A stretch of 64,000 nucleotides of DNA. It comes from Bacteroides sp. AN502(2024) (lineage in GTDB: Bacteria; Bacteroidota; Bacteroidia; Bacteroidales; Bacteroidaceae). Where the stretch lies: assembly GCF_041227145.1 (NCBI RefSeq), contig NZ_JBGFSP010000003.1, positions 744,001 through 808,000 of the forward strand, given 5' to 3'. Within the stretch, counting starts at the first letter, position 1; every line of letters begins with the position of its first letter. Made by a program: the position numbers and the translations under genes. Of this stretch, positions 45,780 through 54,418 are shown piece by piece. The notes beneath the pieces are model-generated. The model saw only the letters and a program-made list of their open reading frames with translations, searched no databases and was not told the origin of the DNA.

Positions 45780-47189
45780 CTATTTCACCAATTCACCATT
45801 GATATAAAGGTTCTTGAAAGTTACATCTTTCGCCCCCTTAATATCATTTGTTCCTTTGGCTACATTATTGAAATGGGAATCCTCCACACTGATGTTATAG
45901 ACGTGTTTATCATCCTCCAGTCCGATAATAAGTACTCCCAATTTACTCTTCTCACAAGTTACGTTCTTCAGATGCACGTTACGGACAATCGGGTCAAAAC
46001 CTCTCTTGCATTTTTCCCGATTCTCATATTGCAGATTGATGCGGAGCACTGCTTCCCGACATTGACCTACCGTCACATTGCGCACATACACATTTTCGAT
46101 CACTCCTCCACGGCAAGTGCTGGTCTTAATACGGATGACACGGTCGAGGTCGGGACTATCCATCCAGCAGTTCTCCACAAACAGGTTACGGTATCCACCG
46201 GAAATCTCGCTGCCGATCACTACCCCACCGTGTCCGTTCTTCATCATGCAACCCCGTACGATAATGTTTTCACTGGGAATATTCCATTTACGACCATCTT
46301 CATTACGTCCAGATTTAATAGCAATGCAATCATCCCCCGTATCAAATGTACAATTCTCTATCAACACATTCTTACAAGATTCAGGATCACATCCGTCTCC
46401 GTTAGGTCCACGATTGAAAACAGTCACTCCGCTAACAATCAAGCTCTCGCAGAAAAGAGGATGAATCACCCAAAACGGAGAATTCAACAATGTAACCCCT
46501 TCAATCAAGATGGTGTGGCAGGAATGTAAATTCAATAGCTGCGGACGCATGCCATCTTCCGGCTTCATCAGACGTTTGTAAACAGGAGTCGATGTCTCAC
46601 CATACATCAACAGACGTTCACGACCTCCGTTACGTTGGGCTACCATACCTTCTTTCCAACCATACTTCGCAGCTCCACACATCGGCCACCAAGTTTCCAT
46701 GCTCCCTTGTCCGTCGATGATGCCTTTTCCGGTGATGGCAATATTGCTTTCACCATAAGCATAAATCAAGGGATGGGCATTATAGCAATCGATTCCTTCC
46801 CAACGGGTTAAAACAGCAGGGAAATAAAGGCTTTGATCCGTAGAGAATTTCAATACGGCTCCCTCTTCGAGATGGAAATTCACATTGCTCTTTAAAGTGA
46901 TAGGTCCGGTATAAAAAGTTCCCTTGGGTACAATTACCGTACCACCTCCTGTCAGGCTGCACTGTAGGATAGCCCGATTAATGGCTTCATGGCAAGGATT
47001 AGCCTCATCATCTGCTTTTACTCCGAAATCCGTTATAAGAAATGTCCGTTTCGGAAAATAGGTCCGTTTAATCTGTTTTTCGATGCGGGCACTCTCTTTA
47101 AACACTTTATCAAAATCAACAGCGTTCGCATAAGTTACCTCTGTCACCCAAAGCAACATCAGTAGTAAATGAATAGTTCTTCTCATCAT
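45780..47189 (-). CDS. GH28 polygalacturonase-type glycoside hydrolase
   Basis: Inverting hydrolase of pectic chains. 469 residues with a signal peptide (about 1-22) and a right-handed beta-helix starting at FLITDFGVKADDEAN. The GH28 catalytic set is complete: NGDGCD (263-268), DD (286-287, in TGDDCIAIKSGR), His320 in NGHGGVVIGSE and RIK (353-355). It may act on homogalacturonan or rhamnogalacturonan; family alone does not decide. Part of the minus-strand utilisation locus, 35 bases after the DUF4450-type gene. Confidence 0.94.
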   Translation of the reverse strand: MMRRTIHLLLMLLWVTEVTYANAVDFDKVFKESARIEKQIKRTYFPKRTFLITDFGVKADDEANPCHEAINRAILQCSLTGGGTVIVPKGTFYTGPITLKSNVNFHLEEGAVLKFSTDQSLYFPAVLTRWEGIDCYNAHPLIYAYGESNIAITGKGIIDGQGSMETWWPMCGAAKYGWKEGMVAQRNGGRERLLMYGETSTPVYKRLMKPEDGMRPQLLNLHSCHTILIEGVTLLNSPFWVIHPLFCESLIVSGVTVFNRGPNGDGCDPESCKNVLIENCTFDTGDDCIAIKSGRNEDGRKWNIPSENIIVRGCMMKNGHGGVVIGSEISGGYRNLFVENCWMDSPDLDRVIRIKTSTCRGGVIENVYVRNVTVGQCREAVLRINLQYENREKCKRGFDPIVRNVHLKNVTCEKSKLGVLIIGLEDDKHVYNISVEDSHFNNVAKGTNDIKGAKDVTFKNLYINGELVK

Positions 47190-47224
47190 AATTCTTAACT
47201 TTTTATTAATATGTTATTTTCATT

Positions 47225-50200
47225 TTATTGCAATGTAACTCCCATCAGGCCGATAACAACATCGTTTGAGAGTGTTTCCAACGTCAGATGGCTCAATTCT
47301 TTAGAAGGATTCAGAGGAATGTCCAAAAGTATGCCCGCTCCTCCCTCGATGGAACGTCCGTAAACACCCTTGATGCCTAACTCCTTTCCCAAGTCATTGC
47401 TCACCAGACCCGTCTTCAAATGGATGCGATAAGGACGGGGAGAAACCACGTTGAATGCCAGCCCATCCACATAGAAATCCTGCTCAATAGGACACCAGTT
47501 GTCCGGATTCACTAATTCCAATACATCCGAAGTTCCATCTGTATAGTATACACGAACTATACCATTAGCAATGCGGCACTGCATGTGGTTGGTACTACCC
47601 GCCATCATCAAATAGGCATGAGAAGCCCGACCGGAAAGCGGAATACTCAAACTGTCCGGGTAATTATCCCACAACGAAGTAAAAGCAATGTTGCTTCCTT
47701 GAGCCAATGTTCGGAATGGCACACCCAGTTTGGTGGTCAGTATCTCATCACGTACCAATGCGCGCAAACCCGTATCATCAATATCGGCTGTCAATTTGGG
47801 ATGACACCACTCACCGATACCCTGAACAGGAAGTTGCAAGGTGGTATAAGGCGAACGGGGTGTCAGATACTCGTTCCGGAAAATGTCGGTCACATTCGCA
47901 TTGAACAAAGAATCCATATTCATCACCCGACACTCTGACGTATTCACCTGTGAGAAAGGAAGAATGGCCGGTGCTTTTTCCGATTTTGCGATTTGTACGT
48001 TCACCGGTTGCCACCATTCCATCTCTCCTTGTTTCATGCGGACAAAGAAGGTATGATGCCCTACAAGATCATTGACTTTACTTCTGATGGACGTACCACT
48101 GACATCGGGTTGCATCAGCACTCCCTGCGGATCATATATTTCACCGAATACCGCCCCTGAAACCGATGGGATACGGATCTCCGCCAAAGGCTCCGTCTGT
48201 ATTTCAGGCAGAACCGGATTCAGTCTGTTTCCTCCCCACACAATTTCGACCGTTGCATTCTTTGCAGAAGAAGCGGGAATAACAATCACCGGATAACCGG
48301 AAGCTGCTTCCGCAAAACTCCAGCCAACCTCTTTCCCATTTACTTTCACAGAATGAATTCTTTCTCTTCCGGCATTCACTTGTAATGTCAATGCCAAAGG
48401 CGCCCCCCAACGTTGCTCTATCCGGTAAATATCCGTATCATCCTTCCTGCTAAAGTGATAGGTTATGTCAGGCAAAGAGATAGAAGCTTTTGACCATCCT
48501 GCGGGAAATCCCGGACGAATCACCATCTTCCCGTTCAATACATCCGGCAAAATGCCATATAATCCTTGTACCAGCAATCGGGAAGCTACCCCTATCGGAT
48601 CTCCAAAGTCACGATAACACTCTCCACGGGCAGCATCGTAAAAGCTGACCTGTCCCCAATTGCCGGGACTGTTGCCTAAGTACATACCATCCAGGAACGA
48701 ACTTTTCATCAACCGACATGCTTCCTCCGGACGTCCCGCCTGGAAATAGGCCAAAGCCGTATGCATCACCTCTGCAAAAGCCACATTATTGATACTCCAG
48801 GAATAAGGTAACCAATTGGTAGTGGCAATCGTTGCATATCCCTTCTCCAACCCATCGGCATATACGGGAATATGCGGTATTTCCGTATCGACATATCGTG
48901 TAGCCTGATAAGCCTGAAAAGGATCGGCAACATCGCTATCGATCGCATGGTATATGGTCCATAATCCCGGACTTTCATGAAGCCGGCGATGCCCCATGAA
49001 ATCCTGATATTCCGCCCAACAACCTTTACGCTGCATCCAAAGGCGCTTATTCATTGCTTTCAATATTTGCCCGGCTTCACGCTGATAAGGTGAAGGGTCT
49101 TCGCCTATCAAAGAAGCAAGAAAAGCAGCCGTTTTATTGGCACGGTAGTTATAAGCCGACGAATGGGTGACTGCGCCACTGTTGTAGTAAAGCGCATCAC
49201 TTGCCCAAATACAGGCGTATGCATCATATAAACCATCATTGTCCGGATCATAATTTAATTTTTCCCAAGCCAGATGGCGGGTAATCACAGGCCACATTTT
49301 GCGGACATACGCAGTATCTCCCGTCCAGTTGAAGTGCCATAACAATTCATCCATGTAACAAAGGTTCATGTCATAGTGGTGCATCTGGTTGTTACGTCTG
49401 GGATTCCGGCAAATATACCCGTTGCTATATTGAGGAGTTCCCCAACGTTTCTCCGAACGCGCCAGATTCATGGTGGAATCCTGTGCCGGATGAGGTATTG
49501 TATTCGGGACATCCGTCACCTGACTGGCGGCATAAGCATCAAAATGAATCCGTGCCCGGTCATGCCATCCCAAGGCATCACCGGTATATCCGGCCCTCCA
49601 GCCACTCAACGGCATACGCCAGCCGATAGCACCGTGCAACCAAACCTGTCCGTCCCAAATTCCATCGGCAGCCGCCACCAATGCACCTCCCAAAGTATTC
49701 AAATAAGGGTCCGGTGTTTCTATCCGCAAACGAGCAGTCAATGCCAGAGAAGCCTCCTCCGCCTGTCGATAGAGTTTACGGGCATTATAACCTTCGGGGA
49801 CCTCCCCGCGTACTAAGTATACCTCTTTCTGCAAAGGAAGTTCACCCGTGACAAGGTCAGTCGCTTCGGCAGGAAGTTCGAAACAATCAGCCGGATCGAC
49901 CCCCATATCTCCATTGCGACTCAAACGTTTTCCGGTAGCCCCCCCGTGCTGCCAATGAAGTATGGCTCCTTTCGGCATATTCGAAGGAGAAAAACGCCAG
50001 ACCGCCCCATCCATATCGGCCAATGCCAGAACAGAAATACGCAGTTCTCCTTTTCCCCAAGAAGGGTCTGTCAGATAATAGGTACGTTTTCCTGCCGAAT
50101 AACGGGATTCACAATGCCCGGTGCGGTCAAGTGCCAATGCTGTTCCGTCACGAAGAATCACTTTAAAACTTATATTTCCTCCGCGCCCGTTATTATAAAA

Positions 50201-50488
50201 AGCAAAAACCGGTCGGTCACTTGTCTCTACCCGAAAGGGAGAGTGACTACCGTACAAAGCACGGGTGTACCGATTCTTACCATTGACACAAACAAATTCA
50301 TCCCCATCGGGACGATATTGCAATGCCCTTTGGGTACCTCGCAGATGTTCGTTCAAGGAGATGGATTCCTTGAAGTCACCGATCCGTTTGGCCTCTCTTT
50401 GAGCATATAACGGCATCGCTGACAACAGCAAGAGGCAACAGACAGACAGCTTTCCTTTCAAAATAAGATTCAGATGAAAATAATTCAT
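47225..50488 (-). CDS. DUF4450-type (alpha/alpha)6 glycosidase-like protein
   Basis: 1087 residues, exported (signal peptide to about 29, ending YAQ). An N-terminal beta-sandwich (about 35-260) leads to a six-hairpin-type helical domain (about 270-690; WDGQVWLHGAIGWRMPLSGWRAGY, NLCYMDELLWHFNWTGD, TTNWLPYSWSINNVAFAEVM). A C-terminal sandwich region with an unassigned tail follows to 1087. The pattern recalls DUF4450 proteins of Bacteroides carbohydrate loci. Acidic residues are present in the helical domain, but catalytic residues cannot be named safely. Between a GH65-like protein and GH28, it probably handles oligosaccharides from the same polymer. Confidence 0.8.
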   Translation of the reverse strand: MNYFHLNLILKGKLSVCCLLLLSAMPLYAQREAKRIGDFKESISLNEHLRGTQRALQYRPDGDEFVCVNGKNRYTRALYGSHSPFRVETSDRPVFAFYNNGRGGNISFKVILRDGTALALDRTGHCESRYSAGKRTYYLTDPSWGKGELRISVLALADMDGAVWRFSPSNMPKGAILHWQHGGATGKRLSRNGDMGVDPADCFELPAEATDLVTGELPLQKEVYLVRGEVPEGYNARKLYRQAEEASLALTARLRIETPDPYLNTLGGALVAAADGIWDGQVWLHGAIGWRMPLSGWRAGYTGDALGWHDRARIHFDAYAASQVTDVPNTIPHPAQDSTMNLARSEKRWGTPQYSNGYICRNPRRNNQMHHYDMNLCYMDELLWHFNWTGDTAYVRKMWPVITRHLAWEKLNYDPDNDGLYDAYACIWASDALYYNSGAVTHSSAYNYRANKTAAFLASLIGEDPSPYQREAGQILKAMNKRLWMQRKGCWAEYQDFMGHRRLHESPGLWTIYHAIDSDVADPFQAYQATRYVDTEIPHIPVYADGLEKGYATIATTNWLPYSWSINNVAFAEVMHTALAYFQAGRPEEACRLMKSSFLDGMYLGNSPGNWGQVSFYDAARGECYRDFGDPIGVASRLLVQGLYGILPDVLNGKMVIRPGFPAGWSKASISLPDITYHFSRKDDTDIYRIEQRWGAPLALTLQVNAGRERIHSVKVNGKEVGWSFAEAASGYPVIVIPASSAKNATVEIVWGGNRLNPVLPEIQTEPLAEIRIPSVSGAVFGEIYDPQGVLMQPDVSGTSIRSKVNDLVGHHTFFVRMKQGEMEWWQPVNVQIAKSEKAPAILPFSQVNTSECRVMNMDSLFNANVTDIFRNEYLTPRSPYTTLQLPVQGIGEWCHPKLTADIDDTGLRALVRDEILTTKLGVPFRTLAQGSNIAFTSLWDNYPDSLSIPLSGRASHAYLMMAGSTNHMQCRIANGIVRVYYTDGTSDVLELVNPDNWCPIEQDFYVDGLAFNVVSPRPYRIHLKTGLVSNDLGKELGIKGVYGRSIEGGAGILLDIPLNPSKELSHLTLETLSNDVVIGLMGVTLQ

Positions 50489-50504
50489 ATCTTTATATGT
50501 TTGA

Positions 50505-52616
50505 TTATGGTAATGGCTTCAATCCTTCCCAACGGACATTCCAAGTTCCATCTTTCGGAAATCCCGGATTAGTCTCCGTACACCCGTCCCAACCGGCACA
50601 CATCATCGCAATAGCAGTCAGCAAGCCACCATTACCCGGTAAATAAATACGCAAACGACCGTCCTGATAATTATGACCATTCGGCAAGTATGTGTTGGTA
50701 CGTTTATCCATCAGTAAAGCTCCGACCGCCTTTTCCGGTTCACCCAAACGGGCAGCATTCATAGCCGTCATCGGATAATCCCATCCCCAGGTTTTACCCC
50801 AATTCCAGTTATCCCAAATCCAGTGCAATGTATTTTTCATATAGTCTTCCCGGATCAGTTTATTCATCGGAAGAATACCGACTGCCCCTAATACCGCCAT
50901 GTGGTCGGAAGTATAACGAATGTCTTTATAGGTATCTACAGCCGTTTCGGCAGCCAGATAAAGTCCTTCTTTATTAGCCGCCAAAGGTGAAAGTTTGTCG
51001 ATCATTTCATCCCATTCCAGACTGCGTTGCTGTCCCATACGTTCACGCCATTGCTGGGCGATCTGCATGGCAAAATGCCAATAAGAAAGTTCGAAAGGAG
51101 GATTAACCGTCTCTGCTGCACGCAACGTCTCTTGCGCAGGAATAGCCCCTTTCAATACGTAACGTCCCTCCAGTTCATCATAAGTCGCAAAAGAGTACAT
51201 AAATTCTGCCGTTTCCTGTACCAGACGACTATATTTCTCCAATACCTCTTGAGTCGGATCAGCACGATAAAGCAATTCTGCCAGATAAATCAAATGAGGT
51301 TGTTGCCAGATCAGGAAACTTCCTACTTTGGAAGGGGCTTCTGTTCCTGAGGGATCGGTCATTTTCATCCAGCGAACGCCATCAAATCCTTGTCTTTGGG
51401 CTATTTGACGTGCGATCGGTTCAGCCTTTTCATACCAACCTAATGTACGGTCGAGTAAGTGGCTGCGATTCCAAAGGGCAAATTGAGCTTCGTGCCACCA
51501 GATCATTTCAAGATGGAATTTGCCAAACCACGAATTATAAGTGAGCCCCGTCTCTTGCGGAGGAGTAGTACCTGCACTCTGAATAGCCAGCAAATATTGG
51601 CTAAGTACCACACGCCGTTCCAATTCTTTGGCACGCGGGTCTGTACATGCCGAAAAGTCAACAGCTGCGCCATCCTTCCAAAACGAATTCCAATAGTTTT
51701 TGGCTTCCTCCTGAGTCTGTGCCACGGTAGCAGTTTGCGTAGAAGGAGCTTCACTGGTAAAAGCACAGGTAAAAGCCAGGTTATCCTCCATCGGAGTCAG
51801 GACAAAATAGTGCGTTGCTTTCTCATTCAACGTTGCTTTCCCTTCCCAGTGCAAAGTTACATAATACGCTGTACTATCTAACGCATGTTTCAACACTGCG
51901 GAAGATTCATTTTGAGTAACCACAGTCGTTGTATGTTTATCGACGACTTCCCAATTGCAAGCATCATCACAATGGGCACCCGTAGGATACGGAAAGCGAA
52001 AACAAATTCCGGTATGTGCCTTGGAGGTTATACGAGCGGCAATCATATCACTGGAAGGATGACAGACAGTCTCCACCTGATAATCCTCACCGTTTAATTT
52101 GAACCGGCTTTCGATTTTCCCATTCCACAGACAAAGTTTCTGATGAACGTCAGTGACCTGTTCAATATCCGTACCCTTTTCCACGTCAAAACCGACAATT
52201 CCTAAATGAAGACGGTGCGGATTGACACGAAACCAGTTAGCGGCATCCTGCTGTCTGCCCTCTTCTTTGAATTGAGTCGCGTAAAGCTCTTTCTTTCCCC
52301 TACCAAAATCATATTCTTTCAGAGTCTCTTCCGGAGTAAGCCGGCCCGGATTGGCGAAGCTATGCCAGCCCCACTGGCTCTGCGTTCCCAGTGGAACCCC
52401 TTTTTTATAATTGTCCGGAAACGTCTGTAAGCCGGTGATGTCTACCGTATAAGCAAACTCTCCATTGCCCACAGAAAGTGAAGCCAATGAATCGAATGCC
52501 GTCACAACCGGACTATTCCTTTCTACTAATGCCTCGCGGTCGATTATCGGCTGTTTCCCGTCTCCGCAAGCTGTCCAAATAAAAAGTGCTGCAATAGATA
52601 CTGCGAATGTTTTCAT
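50505..52616 (-). CDS. GH65-like (alpha/alpha)6 lipoprotein
   Basis: 703 residues. The signal peptide ends in a likely lipobox WTAC followed by GDGK. An N-terminal beta-sandwich (about 30-300) precedes a six-hairpin domain (about 320-690). GLTYNSWFGKFHLEMIWWHEAQFALW resembles the substrate-facing loop of GH65-type enzymes. The C-terminal region NWGKTWGWDYPMTAMNAARLG carries further tryptophans and an Asp typical of sugar binding. It differs enough from standard GH65 phosphorylases that activity is open. Preceded by its own -7 element and a terminator-like hairpin that separate it from the SusC/D genes. Confidence 0.8.
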   Translation of the reverse strand: MKTFAVSIAALFIWTACGDGKQPIIDREALVERNSPVVTAFDSLASLSVGNGEFAYTVDITGLQTFPDNYKKGVPLGTQSQWGWHSFANPGRLTPEETLKEYDFGRGKKELYATQFKEEGRQQDAANWFRVNPHRLHLGIVGFDVEKGTDIEQVTDVHQKLCLWNGKIESRFKLNGEDYQVETVCHPSSDMIAARITSKAHTGICFRFPYPTGAHCDDACNWEVVDKHTTTVVTQNESSAVLKHALDSTAYYVTLHWEGKATLNEKATHYFVLTPMEDNLAFTCAFTSEAPSTQTATVAQTQEEAKNYWNSFWKDGAAVDFSACTDPRAKELERRVVLSQYLLAIQSAGTTPPQETGLTYNSWFGKFHLEMIWWHEAQFALWNRSHLLDRTLGWYEKAEPIARQIAQRQGFDGVRWMKMTDPSGTEAPSKVGSFLIWQQPHLIYLAELLYRADPTQEVLEKYSRLVQETAEFMYSFATYDELEGRYVLKGAIPAQETLRAAETVNPPFELSYWHFAMQIAQQWRERMGQQRSLEWDEMIDKLSPLAANKEGLYLAAETAVDTYKDIRYTSDHMAVLGAVGILPMNKLIREDYMKNTLHWIWDNWNWGKTWGWDYPMTAMNAARLGEPEKAVGALLMDKRTNTYLPNGHNYQDGRLRIYLPGNGGLLTAIAMMCAGWDGCTETNPGFPKDGTWNVRWEGLKPLP

Positions 52617-52637
52617 TATTCTTTGTTTTATTGTTTA

Positions 52638-52693
52638 CAAAAGTATTTATATTTGAAACAAATGACGCGGATTCTCATTCAAAAACCCGCGTC
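52638..52693 (-). promoter_or_regulatory. Hairpin and internal promoter between SusD and GH65-like genes
   Basis: On the minus strand, GACGCGG...CCGCGTC (52693 to 52664) forms a 7-bp GC-rich stem followed by ATTTGTTTC. Then comes the -7 box TACTTTTG (52645-52638), 22 bases before the ATG. This 119-base gap is the largest in the locus, so expression of the enzymes may be partly uncoupled from the transport genes. Confidence 0.55.
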
Positions 52694-52735
52694 ACTCCCC
52701 CTAACAATCCCAACCAAAGGATGATTTGAGGATCT

Positions 52736-54418
52736 TTATTTTAAATCCCATTTGATGAAATAGTCTCCACTCATTATCTTGGAACGAATGGCTTCAGCAT
52801 TGCCGGTAGTTTCGTATTTTTCCGAAATATACTTCGCCATGAAACTATTATCGTTGTAACGTTTTGCCATACGAATCATAGCCGGATACACTTTTCCTTC
52901 ACAGGCCATTTCAAGCATCATCTCTTTCAGGATCTCTTCGTCATTGTTTCGCTTATCGGAAGTAAAGATACGTGATCCGATGTTACTATAGCTTACTTCT
53001 ACTCCACGAATCCCTCTGTCACCATATTTACGATTAGCAATTTCTGTTGTCCCGTCTGCCTTATTATATACAGTACTGCTATTCGTCCAATGAGGAGTTA
53101 TACCATACCAATTGCCGGAATAAGTACCGTCCTCATCGATATCAAACTCACTAGAGTAGGCATTGACCCCAACATTAATCAATGCATCTACTACAGATCT
53201 TCTGCCTAATTGATTGAAAGCTTCAGCCAACATAAAATAAAGATCTGCACCGCGGTAAATATAGACGAATACATCATCACGATAAGCGGTACGTACAGGT
53301 TTGGAAATTGGACGGAATTTACTGATCACCCATTTACCATTGTATTCAGATACTGTGTAGTTCATTCTGAAATCTTTATCCTTATTGCCCAGCGGACCGA
53401 ATTCATTATTTCTGAAACGTTCTACAGCAACCTCTGCCGGTGCCAACCAATATTTATTCGGATAATCAGAATCGAAATGCTTCAACAGACTGTTCGTCTG
53501 CCTGTTTTGATAGTCATACATAATTGCTGACGCCGATTCATAATCATACGGAGTCTCATTATTAAAGAAATTGGTATAATGACTGAACAACATATCATTG
53601 CGTAAGAAAGCGATAGATTGATTTTTAGAATTTTGATAGATACTGTTCATTTTATTAAGTATCACATCGATACATTGTTGGTATCTACCTAACCACAAAC
53701 AAATCTCCGCATATAAAGCATAGTAAGGAGGAGTCATCATATCCCAACGCCGATATTCACTGTCTTTCAGTTCCGTATCCGGATCTACCCACTCTTTCCA
53801 TGCTGTTTCATACGTTCCATCAATGTTGTCATAACCAATATCTAGCAGATTCTTGCAGGCTACCATCGTTTCGTCAAGATTCAATATGTCAAACTGCGAC
53901 AAATCTCTCAATGAAGTCATTGGCTTATCCACCCATGCTACTTCTCCGTAGATTTTAGCTATCGTCATAAACATCCATGCCTTGACGCGCAGCGTGCTGC
54001 TGACCAATGCCTTATAGTGGCTTTCATTAATAGCGTTCTTCTCTTCGTATGTTTTCAATTTCCGAAGATAATCGTTACAGGCGTTTATTACCTCGTAAAA
54101 TCCAGAAGGATCTGCATATGAATTACCACTTAAGTCATCATCGTAATTGTACAAGTTATAGAGTTCAGTGGGTGCCGTTGCAGTCGGCACCACCATTTCT
54201 CCCCGGAGTTCATTCAGATAGATCACTTTGTCTCCAATGGCTTGCATTTTGGTCATGATACCAATGTAACCGGAGTACATCTCACTTTCTTCTGATATAT
54301 AATCCTCATTATCCAGTGTAACATCCGTATCCGGATTGAAGAAGTCATCGCATCCCCCCAATAAGGTAACCGCCAGAATGAAAGCGGCATTCAATAATAT
54401 CTTTTTCATCTTCATCAT
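52736..54418 (-). CDS. SusD/RagB-family lipoprotein (second pair)
   Basis: 560 residues. The signal peptide carries lipobox LLGGC followed by DDFF, consistent with surface export. The N-terminal segment FFNPDTDVTLDNEDYISEESEMYSGYIGIMTKM and the helical repeat RVKAWMFMTIAKIYGEVAWVDKP match SusD. The tail is shorter than usual. The ATG overlaps the TAA of the SusC gene upstream (TAATG), indicating coupled translation. It should act as the glycan-binding lid for that SusC. Confidence 0.93.
   Translation of the reverse strand: MMKMKKILLNAAFILAVTLLGGCDDFFNPDTDVTLDNEDYISEESEMYSGYIGIMTKMQAIGDKVIYLNELRGEMVVPTATAPTELYNLYNYDDDLSGNSYADPSGFYEVINACNDYLRKLKTYEEKNAINESHYKALVSSTLRVKAWMFMTIAKIYGEVAWVDKPMTSLRDLSQFDILNLDETMVACKNLLDIGYDNIDGTYETAWKEWVDPDTELKDSEYRRWDMMTPPYYALYAEICLWLGRYQQCIDVILNKMNSIYQNSKNQSIAFLRNDMLFSHYTNFFNNETPYDYESASAIMYDYQNRQTNSLLKHFDSDYPNKYWLAPAEVAVERFRNNEFGPLGNKDKDFRMNYTVSEYNGKWVISKFRPISKPVRTAYRDDVFVYIYRGADLYFMLAEAFNQLGRRSVVDALINVGVNAYSSEFDIDEDGTYSGNWYGITPHWTNSSTVYNKADGTTEIANRKYGDRGIRGVEVSYSNIGSRIFTSDKRNNDEEILKEMMLEMACEGKVYPAMIRMAKRYNDNSFMAKYISEKYETTGNAEAIRSKIMSGDYFIKWDLK

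Noticed and set aside
45684..46529. 281-codon plus-strand ORF opposite GH28
   Set aside because: Antisense shadow of the GH28 gene, whose catalytic residues are all present in the other frame.
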